Assembly (NCBI RefSeq): GCF_030160295.1
Contig: NZ_BSOB01000046.1
Coordinates: 378,673 to 442,672 of the forward strand
Reading direction: 5' to 3'
Source: Dyella acidisoli
Lineage (GTDB): Bacteria > Pseudomonadota > Gammaproteobacteria > Xanthomonadales > Rhodanobacteraceae
Length of the DNA: 64,000 nucleotides
Shown here: positions 38,661-48,142 of the stretch, in pieces
Layout of the letters: every line of letters starts with the position of its first letter
How positions within the stretch are numbered: position 1 is the stretch's first letter
Position numbers and translations under genes: made by a program
The notes under the pieces: generated by a model
What the model was told of the DNA's origin: nothing
The model's input: the letters and a program-made list of their open reading frames with translations, nothing else
Databases searched by the model: none

Positions 38661-40562
38661 TCAGCGCCGTGTCTCGGTCTCCAGGCGTTCGATGAAGCTG
38701 GCCAGCGGCATGCTGCCAAGGTCTTCGCCCGAGCGCGTACGCACAGAAACAGCCCCCGAAGCCTTTTCGCGATCGCCGACCACAAGCAGGTAGGGCACTT
38801 TCTGAAGCGTATGTTCGCGGATTTTATAGCCGACCTTTTCGTTGCGCAAATCGGCGTGCACGCGGAAGCCTTTATCGACAAGGGCTTGCGCCACCTCGCG
38901 GACATAGTCGGACTGCGCATCTGTAATGCTGAAGACCTGCGCCTGCACCGGCGCCAGCCAGGCGGGCAGATTGCCGGCATGATGCTCGATCAGGATGCCG
39001 ATGAAGCGTTCCATCGAACCCACGATGGCCCGATGCAGCATCACCGGGTGCCGGCGCTGGCTGTGCTCGTCCACGTATTCGGCGCCTAGACGCTCCGGCA
39101 TCATGAAATCCACCTGCATGGTGCCGACCTGCCAGGCGCGTCCGATCGAATCCTTCATGTGGTACTCGATCTTCGGGCCATAGAACGCACCTTCGCCCGG
39201 CAACTCTTCCCATTGCACACCGGCCGAACGCAGCGCGGCACGCAGGGCGTTCTCGGCGCGATCCCACACGTCGTCGCTGCCGAGGCGCTTGTCGGGACGC
39301 ATGGCGATCTTCAAGGCAATGTCTTCGAAGCCGAAGTCGGCGTACACCTGCATGGCCTGCTGGTGGAACGCAGTGACCTCCGATTCAATCTGCTCTTCCG
39401 TGCAGAAGATGTGACCGTCGTCCTGCGTGAAGGCGCGCACGCGCATGATGCCGTGCAAGGCACCCGAGGGCTCGTTGCGATGGCATCCGCCGAATTCGCC
39501 GTAGCGGATCGGCAGGTCACGATAGCTGTGCAGCGACGTGTTGTAGATCTGCACGTGGCCGGGGCAATTCATCGGCTTGAGCGCATACGTGCGCTTTTCC
39601 GATTCCGTAAAGAACATGTTTTCCTGGTAGTTGTCCCAGTGGCCGGACTTCTTCCACAGGCTCACATCCATGATCTGCGGGCCGCGCACTTCCCGGTAAC
39701 CGCTCTTGCGGTACACGCCACGCACGTACTGCTCCACCGTCTGCCAGATGGCCCAGCCATTCGGATGCCAGAACACCATGCCAGGCGCTTCTTCCTGCTG
39801 GTGGAACAAGTCCAGCGCCTTGCCGATCTTGCGATGGTCGCGCTTCTCGGCTTCTTCGAGCTGATGCAGGTGGGCTTTCAGATCCTTGTCGTTCAACCAC
39901 GCTGTACCGTAGATGCGCGTGAGCATCGCGTTGTTGGAATCGCCGCGCCAATAGGCGCCAGCCACCTTCATCAGCTTGAACGCGCGCAGCTTGCCGGTAT
40001 TGGGTACGTGCGGGCCACGGCACAGGTCCGTGAATTCGCCTTGCGTGTAGAGCGAAAGCTCCTCATTGGACGGAATGCTCTCGATGATCTCGGCCTTATA
40101 CGCCTCGCCAAGGCCGCGGAAGAACGTGACTGCATCGTCGCGCGACTTCACGCTGCGCGTGACGGGCAGCTGCTCTTTCACGATCGTTTCCATCTCCGCC
40201 TCGATCTTCACCAGATCGTCCGGCGTGAAGGGGCGCTCGTAGGCAAAGTCGTAATAGAAGCCGCTGTCGATCACCGGACCGATCGTCACCTGCGCGCCGG
40301 GGAACAGGCGCTGCACGGCCTGCGCCAGCAGGTGCGCCGTGGAGTGACGCAGGATCTCGAGCGCTTCGGGGCTTTTCTCAGTGACGATCTCGAGGCTGGC
40401 GTTGTGGCCGATGGTGAAGCCGGCGTCTACTAGCTTGCCGTCCACCTTGCCTGCCAAGGTAGCTTTAGCCAATCCGGCGCCAATGGAGGCAGCCACGTCC
40501 TGCACCGTGACGGGATGGTCGAAGGGGCGCTTGCTGCCGTCTGGGAGCGTGATTTCGATCAT
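38661..40562 (-). CDS. thrS: Threonyl-tRNA synthetase
   Basis: A 633-residue class II synthetase. It has the N-terminal TGS domain ([20 protein letters not shown]), the editing domain with [11 protein letters not shown], the catalytic core with zinc ligands (Cys in [10 protein letters not shown] and downstream His residues), and the C-terminal anticodon-binding domain. The start at 40562 lies 15 bp after a strong terminator-like hairpin. It is the first structural gene of thrS-infC-rpmI-rplT. Confidence 0.97.
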   Translation of the reverse strand: MIEITLPDGSKRPFDHPVTVQDVAASIGAGLAKATLAGKVDGKLVDAGFTIGHNASLEIVTEKSPEALEILRHSTAHLLAQAVQRLFPGAQVTIGPVIDSGFYYDFAYERPFTPDDLVKIEAEMETIVKEQLPVTRSVKSRDDAVTFFRGLGEAYKAEIIESIPSNEELSLYTQGEFTDLCRGPHVPNTGKLRAFKLMKVAGAYWRGDSNNAMLTRIYGTAWLNDKDLKAHLHQLEEAEKRDHRKIGKALDLFHQQEEAPGMVFWHPNGWAIWQTVEQYVRGVYRKSGYREVRGPQIMDVSLWKKSGHWDNYQENMFFTESEKRTYALKPMNCPGHVQIYNTSLHSYRDLPIRYGEFGGCHRNEPSGALHGIMRVRAFTQDDGHIFCTEEQIESEVTAFHQQAMQVYADFGFEDIALKIAMRPDKRLGSDDVWDRAENALRAALRSAGVQWEELPGEGAFYGPKIEYHMKDSIGRAWQVGTMQVDFMMPERLGAEYVDEHSQRRHPVMLHRAIVGSMERFIGILIEHHAGNLPAWLAPVQAQVFSITDAQSDYVREVAQALVDKGFRVHADLRNEKVGYKIREHTLQKVPYLLVVGDREKASGAVSVRTRSGEDLGSMPLASFIERLETETRR

Positions 40563-40577
40563 GGAGTTGGATCTCGG

Positions 40578-40610
40578 AAAAACAAAAGGGCGCCACACGC
40601 GCCCTTTTGT
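40578..40610 (-). terminator. Attenuator-type terminator in the thrS leader
   Basis: On the minus strand ACAAAAGGGCGC, loop GTGTG and GCGCCCTTTTGT form a perfect 12 bp stem, followed by TTTT. It lies between the thrS promoter and the thrS start, so it must be overcome for thrS to be expressed. An upstream leader segment can pair with its 5' arm. Confidence 0.85.
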
Positions 40611-40631
40611 GAAAAGACAGGCGTGGCGGAA

Positions 40632-40658
40632 TCAGCGTTGGAAGCTCGTAGTTGCCAT
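40632..40658 (-). CDS. Candidate thrS leader peptide MATTSFQR
   Basis: An eight-codon frame, ATG GCA ACT ACG AGC TTC, then CAA CGC TGA, carries two adjacent Thr codons. It lies between the thrS promoter and the terminator at 40578-40610, 22 bases before the hairpin. The ribosome binding site is weak (GAG about 10 bases upstream). Its position and Thr pair fit a translation-coupled attenuator. Confidence 0.55.
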   Translation of the reverse strand: MATTSFQR

Positions 40659-40718
40659 GTCGCACACTCGACCGGCGCGTGGGCGCGGGCCACCTTGTCT
40701 CTGAATGTTGGGAAACGA

Positions 40719-40747
40719 ACGCTAGTTCAGCGCGGCGGCCGTGTCAA
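40719..40747 (-). promoter_or_regulatory. Sigma-70 promoter of the thrS leader
   Basis: On the minus strand a consensus TTGACA and a weaker TAGCGT are separated by exactly 17 bases. Transcription would begin near 40711, giving a leader of about 150 bases before thrS. Confidence 0.7.
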
Positions 40748-40802
40748 TTCAGCTACGGCGACCGAGCTATACAATAGCGACCTCATTCCCAAGGACATCG
40801 CG

Positions 40803-41813
40803 ATGCGTGTACTCGTCACCGGCTCGGCTGGCTTCATCGGCGCAGCTCTCACGGAGCGTTTGTTGGCTCGGGGCGATCAGGTCCAAGGCATTGACAACCA
40901 CAACGACTACTACGATCCATCGTTGAAAGAAGCCCGCCTGGCGCGCTTCGCCAATCACCCGAACTACACCCACCTGCGCGCCGATCTGGCCGATGCCGAA
41001 GCGCTGAATCGACTCTTTCGAGAATTCCGGCCAGAACGCGTGGCGAACTTGGCCGCTCAGGCAGGCGTGCGTTATTCGCTTAAGAACCCGCAGGCTTACG
41101 CGCAAAGCAATCTGGTCGGTTTCATCAACATTCTGGAGGCTTGCCGGCATCACAAGGTGGAGCACCTGGTCTACGCCTCCTCCAGCTCTGTCTATGGCGC
41201 AAACCGCAAACTGCCGTTCGCGGTGGAAGACGCCGTCGACCACCCGGTAAGCCTGTACGCCGCCAGCAAGAAGGCCAACGAGTTGATGGCGCATACCTAC
41301 AGCCATCTGTACGACCTGCCCACCACTGGCCTGCGCTTCTTCACTGTGTACGGCCCATGGGGGCGCCCGGACATGTCGCCGATCCTGTTTGCCGACCGCA
41401 TCGTGCGTGGTGAACCGATCGACGTCTTCAACTACGGCAACCACAGCCGCGATTTCACCTACATCGACGACATCGTCGAAGGCGTGATTCGCACGCTGGA
41501 TCATGTTGCCGAGCCGGATTTGAATTACGACGCGACGCAACCCAACCCTGGCGCGTCGAATGCACCGTATCGCGTCTACAACATCGGCAACGACCAGCCG
41601 GTGCAGTTGATGCACTTCATCGAACTGATGGAGCAGAGCCTTGGTCGTACAGTGGAAAAGCGCTTGCTGCCGATGCAACCCGGCGACGTGCCGGATACGT
41701 GGGCCGATGTCTCCGCGCTGCGGCGTGATGTGGGTTACACGCCGAATACATCGATCGAGGACGGTGTGGCGAAATTTGTGAAGTGGTATCGGGAATACCA
41801 CCACATCGCCTGA
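40803..41813 (+). CDS. NAD-dependent sugar epimerase (UDP-glucuronate 4-epimerase type)
   Basis: A 336-residue extended short-chain dehydrogenase. The NAD-binding motif is VTGSAGFIGAALTERLL, the catalytic serine is in YASSSSVYGANRKLPF, and Tyr/Lys are in SLYAASKKANELMAHTYSHL. The GPWGRPDMSPILFADRI segment is typical of the UDP-glucuronate 4-epimerase/CapI group. The start MRVLVTG follows the divergent thrS promoter. It stands alone, outside any visible polysaccharide cluster, so the exact sugar is inferred. Confidence 0.85.
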   Translation: MRVLVTGSAGFIGAALTERLLARGDQVQGIDNHNDYYDPSLKEARLARFANHPNYTHLRADLADAEALNRLFREFRPERVANLAAQAGVRYSLKNPQAYAQSNLVGFINILEACRHHKVEHLVYASSSSVYGANRKLPFAVEDAVDHPVSLYAASKKANELMAHTYSHLYDLPTTGLRFFTVYGPWGRPDMSPILFADRIVRGEPIDVFNYGNHSRDFTYIDDIVEGVIRTLDHVAEPDLNYDATQPNPGASNAPYRVYNIGNDQPVQLMHFIELMEQSLGRTVEKRLLPMQPGDVPDTWADVSALRRDVGYTPNTSIEDGVAKFVKWYREYHHIA

Positions 41814-41839
41814 TTGCAGCTCATTCCTCGCGCCCTGCC

Positions 41840-41867
41840 GTCATTCCTGTTTTCGCGGGATGACGGC
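41840..41867. repeat. Degenerate ATTCCCGC-type palindrome
   Basis: CCGTCATTCCTGTTTTCGCG followed by GGATGACGG is a decayed copy of the palindrome at 37139-37167. It lies between the convergent epimerase and hemJ genes. Confidence 0.65.
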
Positions 41868-41899
41868 CAGGCAAAATTGGCGTATACGCCAGGAACAAA

Positions 41900-42349
41900 T
41901 CAGAACGGCTTGGCGATCACCAAGAACACCACACCCAGCAACACCAGTACCGGCAACTCGTTCATCAACCGCAATGTGCGCGACGAAGGCAGCGCCCCAC
42001 CTTTTTCGCTGCGTTTGAGTAAACGCCCAATCCATACGAAATAAATCAGCAACACGACTACCAGGGTCAGCTTGGCGTCGATCCAGTGCAATGGGCCAGT
42101 GACGTTCGGCAAGGCATGAGGAAACACGCGCCAACCTTGCCACAGGGTAAGCCCCAACAAAGACGCGAGGCCAAACAGGTTGTGACCGAAGCCATACAGG
42201 CGGCGCCCCATCAAACACAAGCGCGCTTTTACGGCAGCATCCTCACCAGCCTCAGCGATGTTTACCAGAATGCGTGGCAGATAGAACACTGATGACATCC
42301 ATGCGATCACGAACAGCACATGGAAGCTTTTGATCCAAAGATAAACCAT
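41900..42349 (-). CDS. hemJ: HemJ, protoporphyrinogen IX oxidase
   Basis: A 149-residue protein with four membrane helices. The N-terminal MVYLWIKSFHVLFVIAWMSSVFYLPRILV carries the conserved His of the HemJ family, and WIDAKLTLVVVLLIYFVWIGRLLK contains the conserved Lys. HemJ oxidises protoporphyrinogen IX in haem synthesis in bacteria that lack HemG or HemY. The length and motifs fit; no other haem gene is adjacent. Confidence 0.85.
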   Translation of the reverse strand: MVYLWIKSFHVLFVIAWMSSVFYLPRILVNIAEAGEDAAVKARLCLMGRRLYGFGHNLFGLASLLGLTLWQGWRVFPHALPNVTGPLHWIDAKLTLVVVLLIYFVWIGRLLKRSEKGGALPSSRTLRLMNELPVLVLLGVVFLVIAKPF

Positions 42350-42373
42350 GCGTGGTCAGCCTCTTCGCAGACG

Positions 42374-42402
42374 AAAAACGGCGCGTAATGCCGTGCGCCG
42401 TT
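42374..42402 (-). terminator. Second terminator downstream of tRNA-Val
   Basis: On the minus strand AACGGCGC, a 10-base loop and GCGCCGTT are followed by TTTTT. It lies about 100 bp past the first tRNA-Val terminator and 25 bp ahead of hemJ. Confidence 0.75.
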
Positions 42403-42501
42403 GTATCGGCAACTGAAGATATACGCAAGACGGAAAAGCGCGTGGTCACCCAGCAGTGAACTCAAGCCTCAGGCAACGTCAATGCAGCGTGTACCCGTTC
42501 G

Positions 42502-42540
42502 AAAAAAACAACGGCGCAACTTTTCAGTTGCGCCGTTGTG
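42502..42540 (-). terminator. Rho-independent terminator after tRNA-Val
   Basis: The minus-strand hairpin ACAACGGCGCAACTG-AAAA-GTTGCGCCGTTGT has a long stem and is followed by TTTTTT. It lies 12 bp past the tRNA-Val CCA. Confidence 0.93.
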
Positions 42541-42552
42541 ACATCTAGAATT

Positions 42553-42627
42553 TGGTGGGCGGTACAAGGATCGAACTTGTGACCCCTTCCATGTCAAGGA
42601 AGTGCTCTACCGCTGAGCTAACCGCCC
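42553..42627 (-). tRNA. tRNA-Val (anticodon GAC)
   Basis: A 75-base canonical cloverleaf: acceptor GGGCGGT/ACCGCCC, D-arm GCTC/GAGC, anticodon stem CTTCC/GGAAG with loop TTGACAT, T-arm ACAAG-TTCGATC-CTTGT, A-CCA encoded. It lies 53 bp after uvrB on the same strand. Confidence 0.96.
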
Positions 42628-42680
42628 ATAAGCTCGCCCGGCAAACCGCGCGAGCCGCGTAGTGTAGCGGAAGACCCTAT

Positions 42681-44714
42681 CTAGCGCAAAGCCCGCTCGC
42701 GCAGTTGGTGGATGCGGTCGCGCAGCCGGGCAGCCTCCTCGAACTCCAGGTTTTCCGCGTGCTTGCGCATCTCGGCTTCCAACCGCTTGATCATGGCGGC
42801 GGCCTGGTCGGCATCCAGGCTCGCATACTCCGCAGCCTGCTCGGCCACTGCAGCAGCGGCGCGACCACGCGAAGCCTTGCCCCGCCCCCGACCGGGCACC
42901 TCGCTGCGAGCGCCTTCCATGATGTCGGCAATGCGACGCACCACGGATTGTGGCGTAATGCCCTGCTCCTGGTTCCAGGCCACCTGCTTTTCGCGACGGC
43001 GGCTCGTCTCATCCATCGCCGCCTGCATCGAACGAGTCACTTCATCGGCATAGAGAATGGCCTTGCCGCGCACGTTGCGCGCGGCGCGGCCGATGGTCTG
43101 GATCAGCGAGCCGGTGGAACGCAGGAAACCTTCCTTGTCGGCATCGAGGATCGCCACAAGCGATACCTCGGGCATGTCCAAACCCTCACGCAGCAGGTTG
43201 ATGCCCACCAGCACATCGAACTCGCCCAGGCGCAGGTCGCGGATGATCTCCACGCGCTCCACGGTTTCGATGTCCGAGTGCAGATAACGCACCTTTACGT
43301 CGTGCTCACTGAGGTACTCGGTAAGGTTCTCCGCCATGCGCTTGGTAAGCGTGGTAACCAGCACGCGATCGCCCATTGCGATGCGCTTTTTCGCCTCGCT
43401 GAGCAAATCGTCCACCTGGGTACGCACCGGCCGTACTTCCACTTCCGGGTCGACCAGGCCAGTGGGGCGCACCACCAACTCCACCACCGCATCGCCGGAT
43501 TTCTCCAACTCGTAATTGCGGGGCGTAGCGGATACGTAAATCGAACGTGGCGCGCGGCGCTCGAATTCCTCGAAGCGCAGCGGGCGATTGTCCATCGCCG
43601 ACGGCAGACGGAAACCGAACTCCACCAGCGTCTCCTTGCGCGAGCGATCACCCTTGTACATGGCGCCGAGCTGCGGCACGGTGACGTGCGATTCGTCGAT
43701 GACCAGCAACGCATCCGGCGGCAGATAGTCGAACAGCGTCGGCGGTGGCTCGCCCGGAGCACGACGGGTCAGATGGCGCGAGTAGTTTTCGATACCCTGG
43801 CAGTAGCCCACTTCGGCCATCATCTCGATATCGAAGCGTGTGCGCTGATCCAGGCGCTGCGCCTCCACCAGCCGGTTTTGCTGGTACAGCAGCTCCAGAC
43901 GATCTTTCAGTTCGACCTTGATCGTCTCGATGGCATTGAGCACGCTTTCGCGTGTGCTGGCGTAATGCGTACGCGGATACACGGTGTAGCGCGGCACCTT
44001 GCGGATCGTCTCGCCCGTGAGCGGGTCGAACAGCGAAAGATTCTCCACTTCGCCGTCGAACAATTCGATGCGTAACGCCTCAGTTTCCGATTCGGCCGGG
44101 AACACGTCGATGACCTCGCCACGCACGCGATAAGTACCGCGACGCAGCTCCATCTCGTTGCGGGTGTACTGCAGCTCAGTAAGTTGGCGGATCAAGGCGC
44201 GCTGATCGATGCGCTCGCCGCGCGCAAGAATCAGGCGCAACGAAAGGTAATCTTCTGGGTCGCCGAGACCGTAGATGGCCGAGACAGTGGCCACGATCAA
44301 CGAATCCTTGCGTGAGAGCAGCGCCTTGGTCGCTGCCAGACGCATCTGCTCGATGTGATCGTTGATCGAGGCATCTTTTTCGATATAGGTATCCGATGCG
44401 ACCACGTACGCTTCGGGCTGGTAGTAGTCGTAGTAGCTGACGAAGTATTCCACCGCGTTGTGCGGGAAGAATTCCTTGAATTCGCCGTAGAGCTGCGCCG
44501 CCAGCGTCTTGTTCGGCGCCAGCACGATGGTGGGTCGTTGCACCTGCGCAACCACGTTGGCAATGGTGAAGGTCTTGCCGGAGCCGGTCACGCCGAGCAG
44601 CGTCTGCCCGGCAAGGCCCGACTCGAAGCCCTCGACCAGGCGCGCAATGGCGCTCGGCTGGTCACCGGCGGGCTTGTAGTTGGAAACGAGTTCGAAACGG
44701 TCGCGTTCGGTCAT
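42681..44714 (-). CDS. uvrB: UvrB, excinuclease subunit
   Basis: A 677-residue helicase-like subunit of nucleotide excision repair. Walker A is [15 protein letters not shown], the damage-probing beta-hairpin is in [25 protein letters not shown], and the helicase motifs [33 protein letters not shown] and [10 protein letters not shown] follow. The C-terminal UVR domain ([25 protein letters not shown]) binds UvrC. No LexA box of the Xanthomonas type was seen upstream. Confidence 0.97.
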   Translation of the reverse strand: MTERDRFELVSNYKPAGDQPSAIARLVEGFESGLAGQTLLGVTGSGKTFTIANVVAQVQRPTIVLAPNKTLAAQLYGEFKEFFPHNAVEYFVSYYDYYQPEAYVVASDTYIEKDASINDHIEQMRLAATKALLSRKDSLIVATVSAIYGLGDPEDYLSLRLILARGERIDQRALIRQLTELQYTRNEMELRRGTYRVRGEVIDVFPAESETEALRIELFDGEVENLSLFDPLTGETIRKVPRYTVYPRTHYASTRESVLNAIETIKVELKDRLELLYQQNRLVEAQRLDQRTRFDIEMMAEVGYCQGIENYSRHLTRRAPGEPPPTLFDYLPPDALLVIDESHVTVPQLGAMYKGDRSRKETLVEFGFRLPSAMDNRPLRFEEFERRAPRSIYVSATPRNYELEKSGDAVVELVVRPTGLVDPEVEVRPVRTQVDDLLSEAKKRIAMGDRVLVTTLTKRMAENLTEYLSEHDVKVRYLHSDIETVERVEIIRDLRLGEFDVLVGINLLREGLDMPEVSLVAILDADKEGFLRSTGSLIQTIGRAARNVRGKAILYADEVTRSMQAAMDETSRRREKQVAWNQEQGITPQSVVRRIADIMEGARSEVPGRGRGKASRGRAAAAVAEQAAEYASLDADQAAAMIKRLEAEMRKHAENLEFEEAARLRDRIHQLRERALR

Positions 44715-44844
44715 AGCGGCTCAGCATGCGGGCGTTTCGGGGATTTTAAACGCCGAGTGCTGACACAACCTGTCAGCAGGGTCTGACGCCAGCCCCACCC
44801 TATGGCGGGTTGGTCCGCTGAAGTCGCGGTTTAGCATCAACTAA

Positions 44845-45405
44845 ATGAAATCATGGCATGCCAACGGTCTCACTGAGCACAAAAATAGAGGATTCGGTCT
44901 CGCCGAACAGCTGATCGCACTGGCAGTACTGGCCGTGGTGACCGCGATGGCCGTCCCTTCCTTTAACCGGATGCTGATCGGGCACGAGTTACGCGCAGCC
45001 CAAAGTGACTACATGGCCGCTTTGCACCATGCGCGCAATCTTGCCGTGAATGAACAGGTACGCACTATTCTTTGTCCCAGCCACGATGCGCTCACGTGCA
45101 ACGGCGACAACAAATGGCAAGACGGCTGGTTGATCGGACGCGATCCTGACGGTAAGCAAGAGGTAGACGGAAAGCCACTTTACACAGGCGGCAAATACTC
45201 AAACTCAATCCGCATCTTAGGCAGCAGCAAGCAGTATTTCTGGTTCAAACCAGATGGCAGTTCCGCTGGCACCTTTCAAAGTCTCGTATTTTGTACACGG
45301 GAAACTTCGCCACGTGTTTTGGTAGTGCGCGTAGCCAGGGAAGGACGTATCAGGGCGGCAGCACCTGAGCCGGAGGATGTAGCCAAGTGCGCTTCGGACA
45401 ACTGA
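44845..45405 (+). CDS. FimT/GspH-type prepilin-like protein
   Basis: A 186-residue protein with a type IV prepilin signal: a basic leader ending in NRG, then FGLAEQLIALAVLAVVTAMAVPSFNRML with Glu5 in AEQ. The cleavage would be after Gly, before Phe. The body carries cysteines at ILCPSHDALTC and VFCTRETS and is GspH/FimT-like. No pilM-Q, pilV-W-X or secretion genes are next to it, so this is an orphan minor pilin gene. Confidence 0.82.
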   Translation: MKSWHANGLTEHKNRGFGLAEQLIALAVLAVVTAMAVPSFNRMLIGHELRAAQSDYMAALHHARNLAVNEQVRTILCPSHDALTCNGDNKWQDGWLIGRDPDGKQEVDGKPLYTGGKYSNSIRILGSSKQYFWFKPDGSSAGTFQSLVFCTRETSPRVLVVRVAREGRIRAAAPEPEDVAKCASDN

Positions 45406-45417
45406 TCAGCCGACCAT

Positions 45418-45924
45418 TCATAGCAACACTGGCCGATCCGGCAATTCATCCGGACGTGGCTTGCCATGACTCGGAAAGTGCTTTGCCAGCAACGCATGCA
45501 CTTGAGTAATGCCATGCAAGGCACCTGCACGCCACTGCCCGGCTGCAAAGTTCTCCCGCATGCCATTGCAGATCGCCACCCACTCTGCCGGCTGCACGCG
45601 TCGCGCGATACCGCGGTCCGCAACGATTTCGATGCGATGCTCGGACATCAGCACGTAGATCAGCACGCCGCAGTTATGCTCGGTATCCCACACGCCAAGT
45701 TGACCGAACACCTGCCGTGCGCGCGTACCAGCGTCCAGCCCAACCCACACCGCTGGCAACGGTAACCGCGATTCGATCGCAAAACGCACTTCGCCAAGAT
45801 GGGTGTGCTCGCCATCGGCGATCGCCGCCGTCATATCGTCCAGCAATTCGGGCGAAAAGCGCCGATGCAGTTGGAACCAGCCCTCGAACAGATTCGCGAA
45901 GATCCTTTGGCCGCGTGCAGACAT
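45418..45924 (-). CDS. TPM-domain protein (second copy)
   Basis: A 168-residue soluble TPM-domain protein, start MSARGQRIFANLFEGW at 45924; a longer frame upstream reads the glycine-rich tail of the neighbouring gene in another frame. Core features are THLGEVRFAIESRLPL and CGVLIYVLMSEHRIEIVADRGIARRV. It lacks the signal peptide and membrane helices of the first copy. It begins two bases after the neighbour's stop, so lemA and the two TPM genes are one operon. Confidence 0.82.
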   Translation of the reverse strand: MSARGQRIFANLFEGWFQLHRRFSPELLDDMTAAIADGEHTHLGEVRFAIESRLPLPAVWVGLDAGTRARQVFGQLGVWDTEHNCGVLIYVLMSEHRIEIVADRGIARRVQPAEWVAICNGMRENFAAGQWRAGALHGITQVHALLAKHFPSHGKPRPDELPDRPVLL

Positions 45925-45925
45925 G

Positions 45926-46816
45926 TCACCAGCTCCCTGAGGCGCCGCCGCCACCAAAGCTGCCACCGCCACCACTAAACCCACCGCCGCTACCACCGCC
46001 GAAGCCGCCACCACCAAAACCGCCGCCGCCCCAACCACCGAAGCCACCCCAGCCACCGCCGCCGATCGATCGACCCGATCCCCGCGGCAGCAGCATGAAC
46101 AGGCCGCCGAGAACGCCGCCGAGAATGCCAATGCCCATCGATACCAGCATCCAGAGCAAGGCCCCGATGACCAGCCCGCCCAGCGGCGCTCGCACCAGCG
46201 CGGGCGCGCGCCCGAATATGCCGCGCATGACGATCAGCGCAAAAAGCGCCAGAAAGAAAAAGCCTTGCAGATTCTGGCCATGCGCGACCTCGTTACCGCG
46301 CACGGGCGGCGGCAACGGCTCGCCATTGACCAATAACGTCAACGCACCGAGCGCATCGCTGATGCCGCCGAAGTAATCGTTGTTGCGAAACTTCGGCGCG
46401 AGGTATTCGCGAATAATGCGCGCCGCAGCGGCATCGGGAATTGCACCTTCCAGGCCATACCCCACTTCGATGCGTACCTGACGATCGTTTTTGGCGATGA
46501 ATAGCAACACGCCATCATCGATACCCTTGCGACCAACCTTGTTCGCTTCGGAAACACGCAGGGAATAATCTTCGATGTCATCAGGCTGTGTGCTGCCGAT
46601 CATCAGCACGACCAGCTGCGCGCCTTTTTGTTTTTCCAGATTGGCCAGTCGCGCGTCGAGCTGATCAATCTGCTGCGGTGTCAGCGTGGCGGTGAGATCC
46701 GTGACGTGCCGCGCCAGCTTGGGCACTGCCGGCTGATCGTCGGCATGCAACGAAGTCCATGGCGATAGCAAGGCTATCGCCAGCGTCATCCAAAGGCGCA
46801 GCCAGCGCCGGGTCAT
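45926..46816 (-). CDS. YgcG-type TPM-domain membrane protein
   Basis: A 296-residue protein with signal peptide (MTRRWLRLWMTLAIALLSPWTSLHA), a periplasmic TPM domain (LDARLANLEKQKGAQLVVLMIGSTQPDDIEDYSLRV, DDGVLLFIAKNDRQVRIEVGYGLEG), membrane helices near residues 190-250 and a C-terminal tail of about 45 residues made mostly of Gly, Ser, Phe and Trp. This pattern matches YgcG/LemA-associated TPM proteins. The function is unknown; a role in membrane-protein quality control is only suggested for the family. Confidence 0.85.
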   Translation of the reverse strand: MTRRWLRLWMTLAIALLSPWTSLHADDQPAVPKLARHVTDLTATLTPQQIDQLDARLANLEKQKGAQLVVLMIGSTQPDDIEDYSLRVSEANKVGRKGIDDGVLLFIAKNDRQVRIEVGYGLEGAIPDAAAARIIREYLAPKFRNNDYFGGISDALGALTLLVNGEPLPPPVRGNEVAHGQNLQGFFFLALFALIVMRGIFGRAPALVRAPLGGLVIGALLWMLVSMGIGILGGVLGGLFMLLPRGSGRSIGGGGWGGFGGWGGGGFGGGGFGGGSGGGFSGGGGSFGGGGASGSW

Positions 46817-46817
46817 A

Positions 46818-47438
46818 TCAGTGTGCCGACGCAGCAGGAGCCGGCGCACCGGTACCGAAATCCACCGTCGGCGCCGTGGAAATCGCCTTCTCGTTCTCTA
46901 CCGAGAAATTTGGCTTGACCTGATAGCCGAACATCTTGGCGGTGAGGTTGTTGGGGAAGGTGCGGATCAACGAGTTGTATTGCTGCACCGCCTGGATGTA
47001 GCGATTGCGTGCAACGGCAATGCGATTCTCAGTGCCTTCCAATTGCGCCTGCAGATTCTGGAATACACCGTTCGCCTTCAAATCGGGATAGCGCTCGCTG
47101 ACAGCCATCAGTCGCGACAATGCGCCGGTGAGTTGGCCTTGGGCGGCCTGGAATTTCGAAAGCGCTTCAGGATCGTTGGCCAGTTCAGGCGTCACCTGGA
47201 TGCTGCCTACGCGTGAACGTGCCTCGGTCACTTCGGAAAAAACCTTTTCCTCGTGCGCGGCGTAACCCTTCACGGTATTCACCAGATTCGGCACCAGGTC
47301 GGCACGGCGCTGATATTGATTGAGCACTTCGGACCATTGCGCCTTGACCACTTCGTCCTGTTTCTGGATCGCGTTGTAGCCACAACCCGAAAGCATGGAC
47401 ACCAGCAGCAACAGCACCAAGACACGCAGGGTTTTCAT
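46818..47438 (-). CDS. lemA: LemA-family lipoprotein
   Basis: A 206-residue protein with lipoprotein signal MKTLRVLVLLLLVSMLSGC (lipid-attached Cys19), then a LemA domain of long helices (QWSEVLNQYQRRADLVPNLVNTVKGYA, YNSLIRTFPNNLTAKMFGYQ). LemA proteins are usually followed by TPM-domain genes, as here. The cellular role is not established. Confidence 0.9.
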   Translation of the reverse strand: MKTLRVLVLLLLVSMLSGCGYNAIQKQDEVVKAQWSEVLNQYQRRADLVPNLVNTVKGYAAHEEKVFSEVTEARSRVGSIQVTPELANDPEALSKFQAAQGQLTGALSRLMAVSERYPDLKANGVFQNLQAQLEGTENRIAVARNRYIQAVQQYNSLIRTFPNNLTAKMFGYQVKPNFSVENEKAISTAPTVDFGTGAPAPAASAH

Positions 47439-47516
47439 TGGAATGCTCCTTTCCCGTAGGCATTCATTGCAGCATTTGACCTGATGGGATGCAATTGCCG
47501 CTCAGGCTTGCGCGAA

Positions 47517-47891
47517 TCAAAACCAGCGTGGCCCCAGAATCAGGCCCCAGCACAACACCACCAGCACCAACAGCAGAAACACTGCTGCCGAGCCCATGTC
47601 CTTGGCCCGTCCGGCCAGCTCGTGAAATTCAGGACTGACCTTGTCCACAACCGCCTCGATCGCCGAATTGAGCAGCTCTACCGACAGCACCAGGATCACC
47701 GGCGATACCAGGGCGATCTTCTCAAGCGCCCCGTTACCCACCCACAGTCCGAGAGGGACAAGGATGACGGTAAGCATAGCTTCCAACCGAAACGACGCCT
47801 CGTGCCGCCAGCCCGCACGCAGGCCGCTCATCGACCATCGAAAAGCACGCCACAACTGACGCGGATCACCGCGAAATCCGTTACCGGGCAT
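47517..47891 (-). CDS. dgkA: Diacylglycerol kinase
   Basis: A 124-residue integral-membrane kinase with three helices. The active-site segment ELLNSAIEAVVDKVSPEFHELAGRAKDMGSAAV is the DgkA signature. It recycles diacylglycerol to phosphatidic acid in the inner membrane. It is monocistronic, between lemA and the divergent peptide transporter gene. Confidence 0.95.
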   Translation of the reverse strand: MPGNGFRGDPRQLWRAFRWSMSGLRAGWRHEASFRLEAMLTVILVPLGLWVGNGALEKIALVSPVILVLSVELLNSAIEAVVDKVSPEFHELAGRAKDMGSAAVFLLLVLVVLCWGLILGPRWF

Positions 47892-48142
47892 GGTTAAAAA
47901 CGCTTACCGACAAGGGAATTACGGCGCTTTTCGGCATAACGGTCGACTCTCCCTGAACGTGGCAACGGGCGCGCCATGATGCCACAAGCCAGCCTAGGCA
48001 CCGATTTCCCGCAGGATTTTGCTTGCCGCAGTGCAACTTTCGGCTAACGGCGAATCAGGTAGGCTTCGCCGGATGTGCCTCGCCAAGGTCCACAAAAACA
48101 AGCCCATTTTGGCTTTGCAGTACACGTAATCCGGAAGCATCC

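Noticed and set aside
42403-42501. A small RNA between the two terminators near hemJ
   Set aside because: No convincing promoter or structure was found; the second hairpin is better explained as a backup terminator for tRNA-Val.
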